Counted from the stretch's first letter, positions 30,394-41,522 are shown. The stretch is DNA of 64,000 bases from Marinobacter szutsaonensis (GCF_039523335.1 NZ_BAAAFC010000003.1:62001-126000), one strand, 5' to 3'. The notes: generated from the sequence alone by a model not told the origin. Translations and numbers: made by a program.

Positions 30394-31010
30394 CACTGCT
30401 TTCCTTCACGGAGTCTTGAACGGTTCAGTTCAAGCCATTGAAGCGCGATGATAGCGGCAGCGTTGTTGATCCGGCCATCGTGGATCATGGCTATGGCTTC
30501 GTCCGCAGACACCACGTGGGCCCGGATATCTTCGTGCTCGTGTTCCACGCCGTACAGGCCGCCAGCATCTTCGGTGCTGATATGGCCACAGTACAGGTGA
30601 ATCATTTCAGTGCTGCCGCCCGGAGACACCAGGTAATCGCAGATCTTGTCGAGCCGGCTGAAGGTGAGCCCGGCCTCTTCCTGGCCTTCCCGCTGGGCCA
30701 CTTCTTCGGGGGTTTCACCGTCTTCGTTCATTCCGGCCACGAGCTCGAGCAGCCATGGGGACTGGCTGCGCCCGAGGGCACCGAGGCGGAACTGTTCGAG
30801 CAGGACGACTTCGTCCCGGTCGCAGTCGTAGGGCAGCACGCAGGTGGCGTCACCCCTTATGAAGAGTTCCCGGGTAAAGACCGGCATGTCACGGCCGTCA
30901 AAACGCGGGTGGGTCAGCCAGAGCTTGTCCATGCGGAAGAAGCCCTGGAAGACGGTTTCGCGTTTTTCGACTTTGACGTCGCTGTCTTTGAACTGGAACG
31001 GTTCGGTCAT
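30393..31010 (-). CDS. nudF: ADP-ribose pyrophosphatase NudF
   Basis: The protein has 205 residues. The Nudix box GMNEDGETPEEVAQREGQEE, followed by AGL, is at about 93-115, preceded by the beta-rich N-terminal dimerisation region (VFTRELFIRGDATCVLPYD) typical of ADP-ribose hydrolases. It splits ADP-ribose to AMP and ribose-5-phosphate. It is the first gene of nudF-yqiB-cpdA. A pair of large hairpins (copies D and E) lies upstream between it and thiC. Confidence 0.94.
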   Translation of the reverse strand: MTEPFQFKDSDVKVEKRETVFQGFFRMDKLWLTHPRFDGRDMPVFTRELFIRGDATCVLPYDCDRDEVVLLEQFRLGALGRSQSPWLLELVAGMNEDGETPEEVAQREGQEEAGLTFSRLDKICDYLVSPGGSTEMIHLYCGHISTEDAGGLYGVEHEHEDIRAHVVSADEAIAMIHDGRINNAAAIIALQWLELNRSRLREGKQ

Positions 31011-31120
31011 CGTTCACCCCGGTTGGTAATCGACTTTGAACGATAGCCGGTTGTTGGGGCTTCCTGCAAGCTCACGATCTGGCCTTTCGGCTCCTGACCT
31101 AGCCTGATAGTTGCGGGGCT

Positions 31121-31234
31121 GGGTGAATCGGGAAGGGCCTCCCAAAACACGCTCCTTGCGGCACGTCCATGTGACGCTTGAGCTCCGCCATCCATGGCTC
31201 CGCACAGTTTTGGGAGGCCCTTCCCGATTCACCC
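31121..31234 (-). repeat. Variable-arm conserved-loop hairpin, copy D
   Basis: Arms at 31121-31148 and 31207-31234 are perfect 28-bp inverse complements (GGGTGAATCGGGAAGG ... CCCAAAAC). The 58-nt loop, read on the minus strand, matches the copy B loop at all but 2 positions. Confidence 0.93.
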
Positions 31235-31341
31235 GATCTGACACCCTGCAAATCGCAAGTCGAGTACCTGCCACTTAGATAACATGGACATATCGCTTCT
31301 GATTTCCCGGTTTCTTCTAGCGAATTCCCTGAAACCTGATA

Positions 31342-31455
31342 GAGCTCGGTGGGTGGCCCGGTTCAGGACTGTGCGGAGCCAGGGATGGCGGAGCCCAAGC
31401 GCCCCAGGGATGGGCCGTCAGGAGCGTGTCCTGAACCGGGCCACCCACCGGGCTC
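31342..31455 (+). repeat. Variable-arm conserved-loop hairpin, copy E
   Basis: Arms at 31342-31369 and 31428-31455 pair over 28 bp with one G-T wobble; the inner 23 bp are perfect. Inner arm ends are GGAC/GTCC, not AAAC/GTTT as in the other copies: a paired change of two positions. The loop is 58 nt, of the copy C type in its first 45 nt. It ends 42 bases beyond the thiC stop. Confidence 0.93.
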
Positions 31456-31497
31456 CACCCTCGAAGTCACAGTCCTGCGAACCAGAGCACCACGCTA

Positions 31498-33766
<2,269 letters not shown>

Positions 33767-35125
33767 ATGAAAAAACGACTGCTTTCCGGACTGATTGGCG
33801 TGATGGCCGCCCAACCGGCCCTTGCCCTTGACCTGATCGAGACCTACGAACAAGCCCTCTCCTACGACTCCGGCATCGCCGCCGCCCAGGCCAGTTTCGA
33901 GGCCCAGCAGGCCGCGAGTGACGTCAGCAAGAGTGCACTGTTGCCGCGAATCGGCGCCTTTGGTGAGGCCAACCATACAGACCTTGACGGTGAGATTCAG
34001 GACGAAAGCTACAAGTCCACCAGCTACGGCGTCCAGCTGACCCAGCCACTGTTCCGGGCCGACTCCTGGTTCCAGTATGACGCCAGCCAGTTCCAGACCG
34101 AATCCGCCCGGGCCCAGTACAATCTGGCCCAGCAGCAGCTGATCCTGAATGTCGCCACTGCCTATTTCAATGTGCTCCGGGCCCAGGACACCGTGACTAC
34201 TGCTTTGGCCACCGAAGCCGCGATCCAGCGTCAGTACGAGCAGGCCCAGGAGCGCTTTGATGTTGGCCTGATTGCGATTACCGAGGTGTATGAGGCCCGC
34301 GCCAGCTATGACGATGCCAAGAGTCAGCGGATTGCCGCAGAAAACCAGCTCAATGTTGCCAAGGAACAACTGGCCCGGCTGACCGGGGAATACCCGGAGG
34401 ATCTGGAGAACCTGCGCCGGAACTTCCCGCTTGGCCGTCCAGAACCGATGGATCCCTCGGCCTGGGAAACCACGGCCCTGGAACAGAACTGGTCGATTCA
34501 GTCCGCGCTCTACGATCTCAACGCCAGCGAGGCCAACCTGAAGGTCGCCAAATCGGGCCACTACCCGACACTGGATCTGACTGCATCCTACGGTGACAAC
34601 GAGATTGACGGCGGCAGCCCCAACCAGTTTGAGGGTACTCAGGGCGTCATCGGCCTGGAACTGAACGTCCCCCTGTACACCGGCGGCGGTACCCAGGCCG
34701 GTGTTCGCCAACAGCGTTCACTGGTGACGGTATCCGAGCAGCAACTCAACACCGTTCGCAGGGATGTCCGGGTAAACACCCGCAGCCTGTTCCTGACCGT
34801 GAACAATAATGTTGAGACCGCTTCGGCACTCGCACAGACCATTATTTCCCGCCGCAGCGCACTGGATGCGACCCGTGCCGGTTATGAAGTGGGTACCCGT
34901 AATATCGTGGAAGTGCTGGATGCGGAACGGGCCTATTACGTGGCACTGCGTGACTACGCCAATGCCCGGTATGACTACGTGATCAACACGCTTCAGCTGA
35001 AACAGGCCGCCGGCACTTTGAGCCCACAGGATCTGGTGGACCTGAACAACTGGCTGAGCGAGACGGCGCCGGGCATCGAAGCCCTGGCCAACGAGGAACA
35101 AACCCTGGACGATCCGACCCGTTAA
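33767..35125 (+). CDS. tolC: TolC-family outer-membrane efflux channel
   Basis: The protein has 452 residues from the ATG at 33767, which follows AGGAG. Signal peptide MKKRLLSGLIGVMAAQPALA is followed by DLIETYEQALSYDSGIAAAQ. Two OEP repeats follow, each with long helical regions (FNVLRAQDTVTTALATEAAI, RYDYVINTLQLKQAAGTLS) and beta segments that build the outer-membrane barrel. TolC is the shared exit duct for RND pumps and type I secretion. It lies downstream of a shared divergent region with thiC and is convergent with waaA, as in Pseudomonas. Confidence 0.95.
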   Translation: MKKRLLSGLIGVMAAQPALALDLIETYEQALSYDSGIAAAQASFEAQQAASDVSKSALLPRIGAFGEANHTDLDGEIQDESYKSTSYGVQLTQPLFRADSWFQYDASQFQTESARAQYNLAQQQLILNVATAYFNVLRAQDTVTTALATEAAIQRQYEQAQERFDVGLIAITEVYEARASYDDAKSQRIAAENQLNVAKEQLARLTGEYPEDLENLRRNFPLGRPEPMDPSAWETTALEQNWSIQSALYDLNASEANLKVAKSGHYPTLDLTASYGDNEIDGGSPNQFEGTQGVIGLELNVPLYTGGGTQAGVRQQRSLVTVSEQQLNTVRRDVRVNTRSLFLTVNNNVETASALAQTIISRRSALDATRAGYEVGTRNIVEVLDAERAYYVALRDYANARYDYVINTLQLKQAAGTLSPQDLVDLNNWLSETAPGIEALANEEQTLDDPTR

Positions 35126-35141
35126 AGGGCCGTCCCGTGCT

Positions 35142-35164
35142 GGCGGGCAGCAAAGCTGCCCGCC
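35142..35164. terminator. Possible terminator hairpin between tolC and waaA
   Basis: A GGCGGGCAGC / GCTGCCCGCC stem with a 3-nt loop lies between convergent genes. It lacks a T-run, so termination is uncertain. Confidence 0.45.
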
Positions 35165-35171
35165 CCTCTCC

Positions 35172-36425
35172 TCAGACCCGCTCGATAATCCCCTCGACCA
35201 CTTTCTCCAGCGCCCCCCGGTTCTTGTTCACCACGGACAATGCGCGGCGGCCGATCGCCTCCCGCTCTGCTGGGTGACTGAACAGGGAAATCAGGAAGGT
35301 CGCCAGCTCTTCGGCGTTGGCCACGATCTTTACGCCGGTATCATCCAGCAGGCGCTGATAGATGGTTTCGAAATTGAAAACGTGGGGGCCGGAAAACACC
35401 GGGATTCCCCAACCCGCAGGCTCCAGGGGATTGTGCCCCCCGCGCTCGATCAGCGAACCACCGACAAAGGCGATGTCGCTGGCGCCATAGAGCATCATCA
35501 GCTCACCCATGGTGTCACCGAGGTAAACCTGGGCATCAGCCGGATCCTCGCCGAGGGAACGCCTGGCAACGGTCAGTCCCCTGGACATGACCTTGTTAGC
35601 CACCGAATCGAATCGTTCCGGGTGCCTTGGCACCAGGATCAGGAGCGCATCGGGATGGGCGGCCAACAATTCCTGGTGGGCGGTCAGTAGCTGGGCGTCC
35701 TCGCCACCGTGGGTACTGCCGGCAATCCACACTGGTCGCCCCGCCAGCCGCGTACGCAGATCCCGGGCGGCCTGTCGGACGTCCGGTGGTATATCCACGT
35801 CAAACTTGACGCTTCCGGTGACTTCCACCTTGTCCGGGACTACCCCGATACGCCGGAAACGCTCGGCATCTTTCTCGGCCTGCGCTGCCACCCAGCTGAT
35901 ACTCTGCATGATCGGTAGCGCCAGACTCCGGATCCGTTCGTAGCCGCGGGCAGAACGTTCCGATAACCGGGCATTGATCAGGAAGACCGGCACCCCACGG
36001 GCCCGGCTCTGGCGTATCATGTTCGGCCAGATCTCGGTTTCCATGATGACCAGAATCCGGGGACGGGTGCGATTTAGAAAACGGCGGATGGAACCAGGCG
36101 TATCGTAGGGTGCATAGGCATAACGAACCCGGTTACCGAACATTTTGCGGGCCTGAGCCAGGCCGGTATCGGTCATGGCGGTCATCAGGATGGTGATCTG
36201 CGGGTCCCGCGCCAGCAGGCGCCGCACCATGGGGGCCGCCGCAATGGTTTCGCCGACTGACACGGCATGGACCCAGACCACCGGCCCCGGAAGCCGGGGA
36301 GCCAGCCCGACGCGATGGCCAATATCCAGGCGCAGGGCGGGAGCCTTTCGGCCTTGCCACCACAGCCTCAGCAGGATGAACGGCAGAATCAGACGGATGA
36401 GCTGGGAATAGAGAAATTGGAACAC
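35172..36425 (-). CDS. waaA: 3-deoxy-D-manno-octulosonic acid (Kdo) transferase WaaA
   Basis: The protein has 417 residues from a GTG at 36425 with GGGAG 5 bases upstream; this start aligns with E. coli KdtA, while the frame extends to 36464. The N-terminal membrane anchor (about 5-22) is followed by the GT30 segment VVWVHAVSVGETIAAAPMVR (His and the catalytic Glu near 60-68). Further motifs are ETEIWPNMIRQ and FVGGSLIERGGHNPLEPAGWG. It transfers Kdo from CMP-Kdo to lipid IVA at the cytoplasmic face of the inner membrane. It is divergent from an LpxL-type gene. Confidence 0.96.
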   Translation of the reverse strand: MFQFLYSQLIRLILPFILLRLWWQGRKAPALRLDIGHRVGLAPRLPGPVVWVHAVSVGETIAAAPMVRRLLARDPQITILMTAMTDTGLAQARKMFGNRVRYAYAPYDTPGSIRRFLNRTRPRILVIMETEIWPNMIRQSRARGVPVFLINARLSERSARGYERIRSLALPIMQSISWVAAQAEKDAERFRRIGVVPDKVEVTGSVKFDVDIPPDVRQAARDLRTRLAGRPVWIAGSTHGGEDAQLLTAHQELLAAHPDALLILVPRHPERFDSVANKVMSRGLTVARRSLGEDPADAQVYLGDTMGELMMLYGASDIAFVGGSLIERGGHNPLEPAGWGIPVFSGPHVFNFETIYQRLLDDTGVKIVANAEELATFLISLFSHPAEREAIGRRALSVVNKNRGALEKVVEGIIERV

Positions 36426-36482
36426 GCAGGACTCCCGGCAAAACAGTGCGTTATCATAGCGCAAAAATCGTGAAGGGGCCGC

Positions 36483-37481
36483 ATGGTGCCCCCGGATTCA
36501 CTCATTGTCGATGCAAGGTTCCCTGTTTTGAAGAAGAAGTACCGCAAATTGCCGCGCAACACGGACTACTCGGCCTACCGGCATCCACGCTGGTGGCCGA
36601 CCTGGCTGGGTATCGGCTTCATGTGGCTGGTGGCCCAACTGCCGATTCGTCTGCAGTGGGGGCTGGGCAAGCTGGCCGGACTGCTGGCGTGGAAACTGGC
36701 GCGCAGCCGCCGTCACATCACCGAAGTGAATATCCGGCTATGCTTTCCCGAACTGACCGAACAGCAGCAGGCGGCGCTGGTGCGAAAAGCCTTCATCGCC
36801 AACGGCATCGGGCTGCTGGAGCTGGGCATTGCCTGGTTCCGGGACCCGGCAAAGCTCACCGGAATCACCCGCATCCACGGCATCGAGCATTTCGAAAAGG
36901 CCCTGGAGGCCGGTCACGGTGTATTGCTGCTGGGCGGTCATTACAGCACCCTGGACCTGGGAGGCAGCCTGGTGACTGAATACATCGAAGCCGATGTCAT
37001 GCAGCGGGATCACAACAATCCGCTGATGAATGCGGTCATGACCCGCGCCCGGGGCCGGCGTTACGGTAACGTCCTTGGGGCCAAGGACCTTCGCGGCCTG
37101 TTCCGCAGCCTGAAGAAAAACCGCGCGGTATGGTACGCCACCGATCAGGATTACGGGCGCAAGGATATCGTGTTCGCGCCGTTTTTCGGCATTCCCGCCG
37201 GCACCATTACCGCCACCTCACGGATTGCCGAGCGCAGCCAATGCAAGATCGTGCCGTTCAGTCACTTCCGGCGGGATGACAAACCGGGCTATGACATTTA
37301 CTTCCATCCGGCACTGGAGGACTTTCCCAGTGGGGACGACCTTGAGGATGCCACCCGCATCAACCGGATCATCGAACAGGAGATCCGCAAAGCCCCAGAC
37401 CAGTACCTCTGGATGCACCGGCGCTTCAAGACCAGGCCGAAACCCGACGACCCTGGTTTTTACCGGCGCAAGAAAAAGTAG
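36483..37481 (+). CDS. LpxL/HtrB-family lipid A late acyltransferase (copy 1)
   Basis: The protein has 332 residues. One membrane anchor (about 42-60, WLGIGFMWLVAQLPIRLQW) is followed by the acyltransferase domain with the HX4D motif in LLGGHYSTLDLGG near 160. RDHNNPLMNAVMTRARGRRYG and WYATDQDYGRKDIVFAPFFG are LpxL-family blocks. It adds a secondary acyl chain to Kdo2-lipid A; position and chain length cannot be told. The first ATG has AAGGGG upstream; a TTG at 36528 is an alternative. It is 57 bases from divergent waaA and 9 bases before the next gene. Confidence 0.93.
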   Translation: MVPPDSLIVDARFPVLKKKYRKLPRNTDYSAYRHPRWWPTWLGIGFMWLVAQLPIRLQWGLGKLAGLLAWKLARSRRHITEVNIRLCFPELTEQQQAALVRKAFIANGIGLLELGIAWFRDPAKLTGITRIHGIEHFEKALEAGHGVLLLGGHYSTLDLGGSLVTEYIEADVMQRDHNNPLMNAVMTRARGRRYGNVLGAKDLRGLFRSLKKNRAVWYATDQDYGRKDIVFAPFFGIPAGTITATSRIAERSQCKIVPFSHFRRDDKPGYDIYFHPALEDFPSGDDLEDATRINRIIEQEIRKAPDQYLWMHRRFKTRPKPDDPGFYRRKKK

Positions 37482-37490
37482 GAGCTGCCC

Positions 37491-38459
37491 TTGAGCCTGG
37501 AGCCAGAGAAGGATGCGCCAGTGATCTGGCTGGTGACCGACGGCAAACCCGGCCACCGGAACCAGTTGAGAGGCCTGGGTAACCGCCTGCGCGCCCATAC
37601 GGGGGCAAGCTTGTATTGGCTGGATGCAACCGACTACCAGGTGTCATTGTGGCGCGCCCTGCTAGGAGCGGCACCGACCCTGCCAACCGACCTGCCCCAC
37701 CCCGATCTGATCGTGGCCGCCGGCACCGGCACCCACCGGTTGTTGCTCTCACTCCGACGCCTTGGCAAAGCCCGAACCCTGGTGGTCATGAAGCCGGCCT
37801 TCCCGCTGTCCTGGGTGGACGGCGCCATCATTCCCGCCCATGACGAGGTAAAAGCCTCCGCCAATGTTTTCGTCACCGAAGGCGTAATGAACACCATCAC
37901 TCCGCTGGCAAAGCTGACCGACAACCGCCAGGCTCTGGTTCTGGTCGGTGGTCCCTCCCCCCACTTTGACTGGGACGACGATGCCGTTCTCGCCCAGATC
38001 AATGACCTGGTGGCCCGCTACCCGGACTGGCGCTGGACCATCAGCGATTCGCGGCGCACGCCGCAGGCAATGCGAGAGCGCCTCTCGAATCTTGCCGGCC
38101 CCCGGATCACCGTGGTGAGCTGGGAAGCCACCCACGAGAACTGGCTCAGACATCAGCTTTCAGCTTCCAAGGCGACCTGGACAACGCCGGACAGCATGTC
38201 GATGGTGTGCGAGGCCGCCACTTCCGGTGTGCCTACAGGCCTGCTGGACCTGCCCGCCAGACCGGGCAGCCGGGTGGCAAATGGCGTCAACCGCCTGGCC
38301 GAGGCCGGAATCGTCGCCCACTGGAGCGATCACCGCAGCGTCATGGCCCGGCAAACGGTAGCCAGCAGGCAACTCTGGGAGGCCGACCGCGTGGCCAAAT
38401 GGGTTCTAGAACGGTTCCTCCAGAGCAAACGAACATCGAAACAAGGAAACACAATGTGA
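37491..38459 (+). CDS. ELM1/GtrOC1-family putative nucleoside-diphosphate-sugar epimerase-like protein
   Basis: The protein has 322 residues with a TTG start preceded by AGGAG. The N-terminus IWLVTDGKPGHRNQLRGLGN and VVSWEATHENWLRHQL fit the ELM1 family (PF06258, named after plant mitochondrial fission protein ELM1). In bacteria this family occurs beside lipopolysaccharide glycosyltransferase genes and has a GT-B-like look; its activity is not established. No signal peptide or membrane segment. Its last codon overlaps the GTG start of the next glycosyltransferase gene, so the two are coupled. Confidence 0.85.
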   Translation: MSLEPEKDAPVIWLVTDGKPGHRNQLRGLGNRLRAHTGASLYWLDATDYQVSLWRALLGAAPTLPTDLPHPDLIVAAGTGTHRLLLSLRRLGKARTLVVMKPAFPLSWVDGAIIPAHDEVKASANVFVTEGVMNTITPLAKLTDNRQALVLVGGPSPHFDWDDDAVLAQINDLVARYPDWRWTISDSRRTPQAMRERLSNLAGPRITVVSWEATHENWLRHQLSASKATWTTPDSMSMVCEAATSGVPTGLLDLPARPGSRVANGVNRLAEAGIVAHWSDHRSVMARQTVASRQLWEADRVAKWVLERFLQSKRTSKQGNTM

Positions 38460-39568
38460 GGATTCTTCAGGCACTGCCAGCCCTGTACAGCGGCGGCGTG
38501 GAACGAGGCACCGTAGATCTCGCCGCCGAACTGGTTCGCCGCGGGCACGAATCCTACGTGGTTTCCAACGGCGGCCCCATGGCGGAACAGGTGCGGGGGC
38601 ACGGCTCCACCCATATCCACATGCCAATCCATCGCAAATCCCTGGCTTCCTTCGGACAGATCCTGCCCATGCGCAAGCTGATACAGGACCTGAAGCCGGA
38701 CATCATCCACGTGCGCTCCCGTATGCCCGCCTGGATCATCCACCTGGCCCTGAAAAGCCTGCCGGCAGAAGATCGACCTGCGGTCGTCTCCACTTTCCAT
38801 GGCATGTACTCGGTGAACCCCTACAGCGCCATCATGACCAGGGCCGATCACGTGATCGCCGTGTCGAACTGTGTGCGGGATTACGTGCTGAAGAATTTCA
38901 ACGTCCCGAAAGAGAAACTCACCGTCATCCAGCGTGGCGTAAACGTGGAGGCCTTCCACAACCGGGCCCTCAGCCAGCAATGGCTGGATCACTTTTTATC
39001 CCGCTACCCCCAGCTGGCCGGCAAGAAAATCATCATGATGCCCGGCCGAATTTCCCGCTGGAAAGGCCAGCTGGACTTCCTCGCCATGATGAACCAGCTG
39101 ATCCGCCTGCGCCCGGACTGCCATGGCATCATTGCCGGCGGTGCGGAACCGGGCAAGGAGCGCTTCCTCGAGGAACTCGAACGGGAACGCAGTCGCCTGA
39201 GCCTGACCGACAAGGTAACCTTCCTGGGCCAGCGCAACGACATGAACAGCCTGTATCTGTTCGCCGATGTGGTCTGCCACATGTCCACCAAGCCTGAACC
39301 CTTCGGCCGGACGGTTACCGAAGCCTTGGCGTCGGGCACCCCCGTCGTTGCCTACAATCGCGGTGGCGCGGCAGAGACTCTCCAGGCCTGTTTCCGGGAG
39401 GGGCTGGCACCTCCGGACGACACAGGGGCCTTTGCTGGGACCGTTCAGAAAATTCTTGATGAGCCGGAGCATGAGATCGTGATTCCGGACCGGTTCCGAT
39501 TAGAAGCGCAGACGGAGGCGACTCTCGAGGTCTATCGCAACGTTCTGGAACAGCGCCATCGGCCATGA
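38456..39568 (+). CDS. Glycosyltransferase, family 4 type
   Basis: The protein has 370 residues from a GTG at 38456 with AAGGAA upstream, overlapping the ELM1-family gene by 4 bases. The GT-B fold is clear: N-terminal RILQALPALYSGGVERGTVD, acceptor-side DLKPDIIHVRSRMPAWI, and the nucleotide-sugar domain with MMPGRISRWKGQLDFL and the EX7E motif in KPEPFGRTVTEALASGTPVVA. It probably adds a core-oligosaccharide sugar at the inner membrane face. Donor and acceptor are unknown. It overlaps the next gene by 4 bases. Confidence 0.92.
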   Translation: MRILQALPALYSGGVERGTVDLAAELVRRGHESYVVSNGGPMAEQVRGHGSTHIHMPIHRKSLASFGQILPMRKLIQDLKPDIIHVRSRMPAWIIHLALKSLPAEDRPAVVSTFHGMYSVNPYSAIMTRADHVIAVSNCVRDYVLKNFNVPKEKLTVIQRGVNVEAFHNRALSQQWLDHFLSRYPQLAGKKIIMMPGRISRWKGQLDFLAMMNQLIRLRPDCHGIIAGGAEPGKERFLEELERERSRLSLTDKVTFLGQRNDMNSLYLFADVVCHMSTKPEPFGRTVTEALASGTPVVAYNRGGAAETLQACFREGLAPPDDTGAFAGTVQKILDEPEHEIVIPDRFRLEAQTEATLEVYRNVLEQRHRP

Positions 39569-40599
39569 TTATTGCCATGATACTGGGCACCCCGGGAACC
39601 GGATGGGGTGGTATGGAAAAGCATACCGCCGATCTCGCTGGCGCCCTTGCGATGCTTGGCCACGAAGTGCACGTTCTCGCCCATCCATCCTATCGGCAGC
39701 AATTTGGCGAACGGATCCTGTTTCATCCCTGTCCGATGCAACTGGGCAGGCGGAATCCCTGGCTCAGTTTCCGGATGCGACGGATAGTCAGCGCCCTGCA
39801 TCCGGATGTGGTCCACGCCCAGGGAAGCAAGGCGGCCACTATCGTGAGTCGTTTGCGACTGCCGCCCGGATGCCGGAAAATTGGAACAGTTCATGGCAGC
39901 AAGTCGACCGAGAGGCCTTTCCTGCAATTGGACAAGGTGATCGCGGTGAGCACACCGGTGTATGACAGCCTTACCCACCCCCGAAAATTCCGGATTTTCA
40001 ACGGTATCGATGTGCAGCAAAGCGACAAAACCGTGTTGCGGGCAGATGAATACCCCCTGTCCTCCGCCGTTAATGTAATAGCTGCCGGCCGGCTCGAGCC
40101 GGTCAAGGGCTTCCGGCAGCTCATCTCGGCTTGGCCCGGAGTGCTGGCACAGTTTCCGTCAGCGCATCTGACCATCTTTGGTGATGGCAGCGAGAAAGCC
40201 GGGCTGCTGGAGCAGGCGAAGCAACTGGGTTGCAGCGAATCCATTACCCTGGCTGGCTATCTGAACAACCTGATGCCGGTTCTGGAGCGGGCAGATCTCC
40301 TGGTGATCAGCTCCGAGCGGGAGGGATTCCCCTACATCCTTGTCGAAGCCCTGATGGCGCAATGCCCCGTTGTATCAACCCCTGTGGCTGGTTGTGTTGA
40401 AATCCTCCCCAACGACGCCATCGCCCGGGACCACTCCGTCACCGCGTTGTCGTCCCTGATCACCGCAGCCTTGGCCGCTCCGGGGGATCTCAGAAGCCTG
40501 GAGCAACCAGCTTTTGACTACGCCCGGGCGCACCTGACCCTGGAAGCCATGGCCAACGCCACACTGGAGGTCTACGCCGATCAGACCTCCGACGACTGA
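39565..40599 (+). CDS. Glycosyltransferase, family 4 type
   Basis: The protein has 344 residues, starting inside the previous gene's stop region. N-terminal MIIAMILGTPGTGWGGMEKH and HPDVVHAQGSKAATIVSRL belong to the acceptor domain; VIAAGRLEPVKGFRQLISAW and the EX7E-type SEREGFPYILVEALMAQCPVV belong to the donor domain. It is the last gene of the four-gene plus-strand lipooligosaccharide operon (36483-40599). Its end overlaps the convergent GT2 gene by 19 bases. The substrate is not predictable. Confidence 0.92.
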   Translation: MIIAMILGTPGTGWGGMEKHTADLAGALAMLGHEVHVLAHPSYRQQFGERILFHPCPMQLGRRNPWLSFRMRRIVSALHPDVVHAQGSKAATIVSRLRLPPGCRKIGTVHGSKSTERPFLQLDKVIAVSTPVYDSLTHPRKFRIFNGIDVQQSDKTVLRADEYPLSSAVNVIAAGRLEPVKGFRQLISAWPGVLAQFPSAHLTIFGDGSEKAGLLEQAKQLGCSESITLAGYLNNLMPVLERADLLVISSEREGFPYILVEALMAQCPVVSTPVAGCVEILPNDAIARDHSVTALSSLITAALAAPGDLRSLEQPAFDYARAHLTLEAMANATLEVYADQTSDD

Positions 40600-41396
40600 G
40601 CATCGGATTTGCCCACCGCTTCCAGCTCCTCAAGCATCTGTATCTCCTTCGCTTTCGCCAGGCGCATGAAATTGCGGTTGGCAGCGGTAATTGACACGCT
40701 GAGACCAAACCAGCCGTTGAGAACCTGGCGATGGATCAAGTAATACTTGAGGAACTTGAGGGGAAACTCCACGAACAATCGACCTGAAGAAATCTTTCGG
40801 CCCCTGGCGGCCATATGCCTGGCCTGCTCGGAAGACAGCTGGCAGTACTTGCGCTCCATCTGTTCCAGGGAAATGAGAGTACGGTGGAGGACATCGCCTT
40901 TCAGGTCGATCACTTTGCCCGACAACACTCTCGGACGGTCGTCATTGCTATCCTTTTCCGCGTGTATTGCTGCCCTGGAACGGTTGTAGAGGCGCAGTAT
41001 CTTCTTGGTCTTGTCATGACGAAACGGGTGCCCAGGGTAGGGTTGGGACAGCACCCAGCGCATCCGATAACCTGCGACATCCTCAGGCAACGGGGCGGAA
41101 AACAAAGCCTTGATATTGGCTACCAGTTGCCCGGAGAGCACCTCGTCCGCATCAAGGTCCAGCACCCATTCATTTCGGCATAAACTGGCCGCGTAGGCCT
41201 TCTGGCTCGCAAAGCCTTCCCAGGGCCGATGCACAACCCTCGCGCCAAACGACCGGGCAATAGCTACCGTGTTATCAGTGCTTCCCGAATCCACCACAAT
41301 GACCTCATCGGCCCAATCATGAACCCGCTCGAGGGACTCCGGTAGCCTTTTCTCCTCGTTTTGGGTGATGTAGTAGACAGATAACGGTAATTTCAT
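40581..41396 (-). CDS. Glycosyltransferase family 2, WaaE/LgtF-like
   Basis: The protein has 271 residues. The GT2 nucleotide-binding segment is SVYYITQNEEKRLPESLERV with EVIVVDSGSTDNTVAIARS; the DXD-type motif lies in WVLDLDADEVLSGQL near 82. The C-terminal half (RKYCQLSSEQARHMAARGRK, YYLIHRQVLNGWFGL) is an amphipathic membrane-associating region typical of WaaE/LgtF beta-1,4-glucosyltransferases that add glucose to heptose I. The same family domain occurs fused to the ligase at 43886-45916. Confidence 0.9.
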   Translation of the reverse strand: MKLPLSVYYITQNEEKRLPESLERVHDWADEVIVVDSGSTDNTVAIARSFGARVVHRPWEGFASQKAYAASLCRNEWVLDLDADEVLSGQLVANIKALFSAPLPEDVAGYRMRWVLSQPYPGHPFRHDKTKKILRLYNRSRAAIHAEKDSNDDRPRVLSGKVIDLKGDVLHRTLISLEQMERKYCQLSSEQARHMAARGRKISSGRLFVEFPLKFLKYYLIHRQVLNGWFGLSVSITAANRNFMRLAKAKEIQMLEELEAVGKSDAQSSEV

Positions 41397-41522
41397 AGCT
41401 TAAACCGCCTAAACCTTAACAGTAGAATGTTCGCTGGCCTGCCGAAACAAAGCGCCTGTGATAGAATCCGTGGCCACAAATTCTGAGTGATGCTGGACCA
41501 ACCCAATCCCCGGAGCAAATCC

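Larger units (their letters stand above)
31011..31497. other. thiC-nudF intergenic region with two variable-arm hairpins
   Basis: These 487 bases lie between two minus-strand genes and hold hairpins D (31121-31234) and E (31342-31455) in opposite orientations, 107 bases apart. The rest shows no convincing gene or terminator. The nudF promoter should lie in 31011-31120. Confidence 0.8.

Noticed and set aside
16251..31455. Long hairpins as integron attC sites or MITE copies
   Set aside because: No integrase or cassette array is present, attC core sites are not seen, and MITE ends would be identical between copies, whereas here the arms differ and only the loop is shared.
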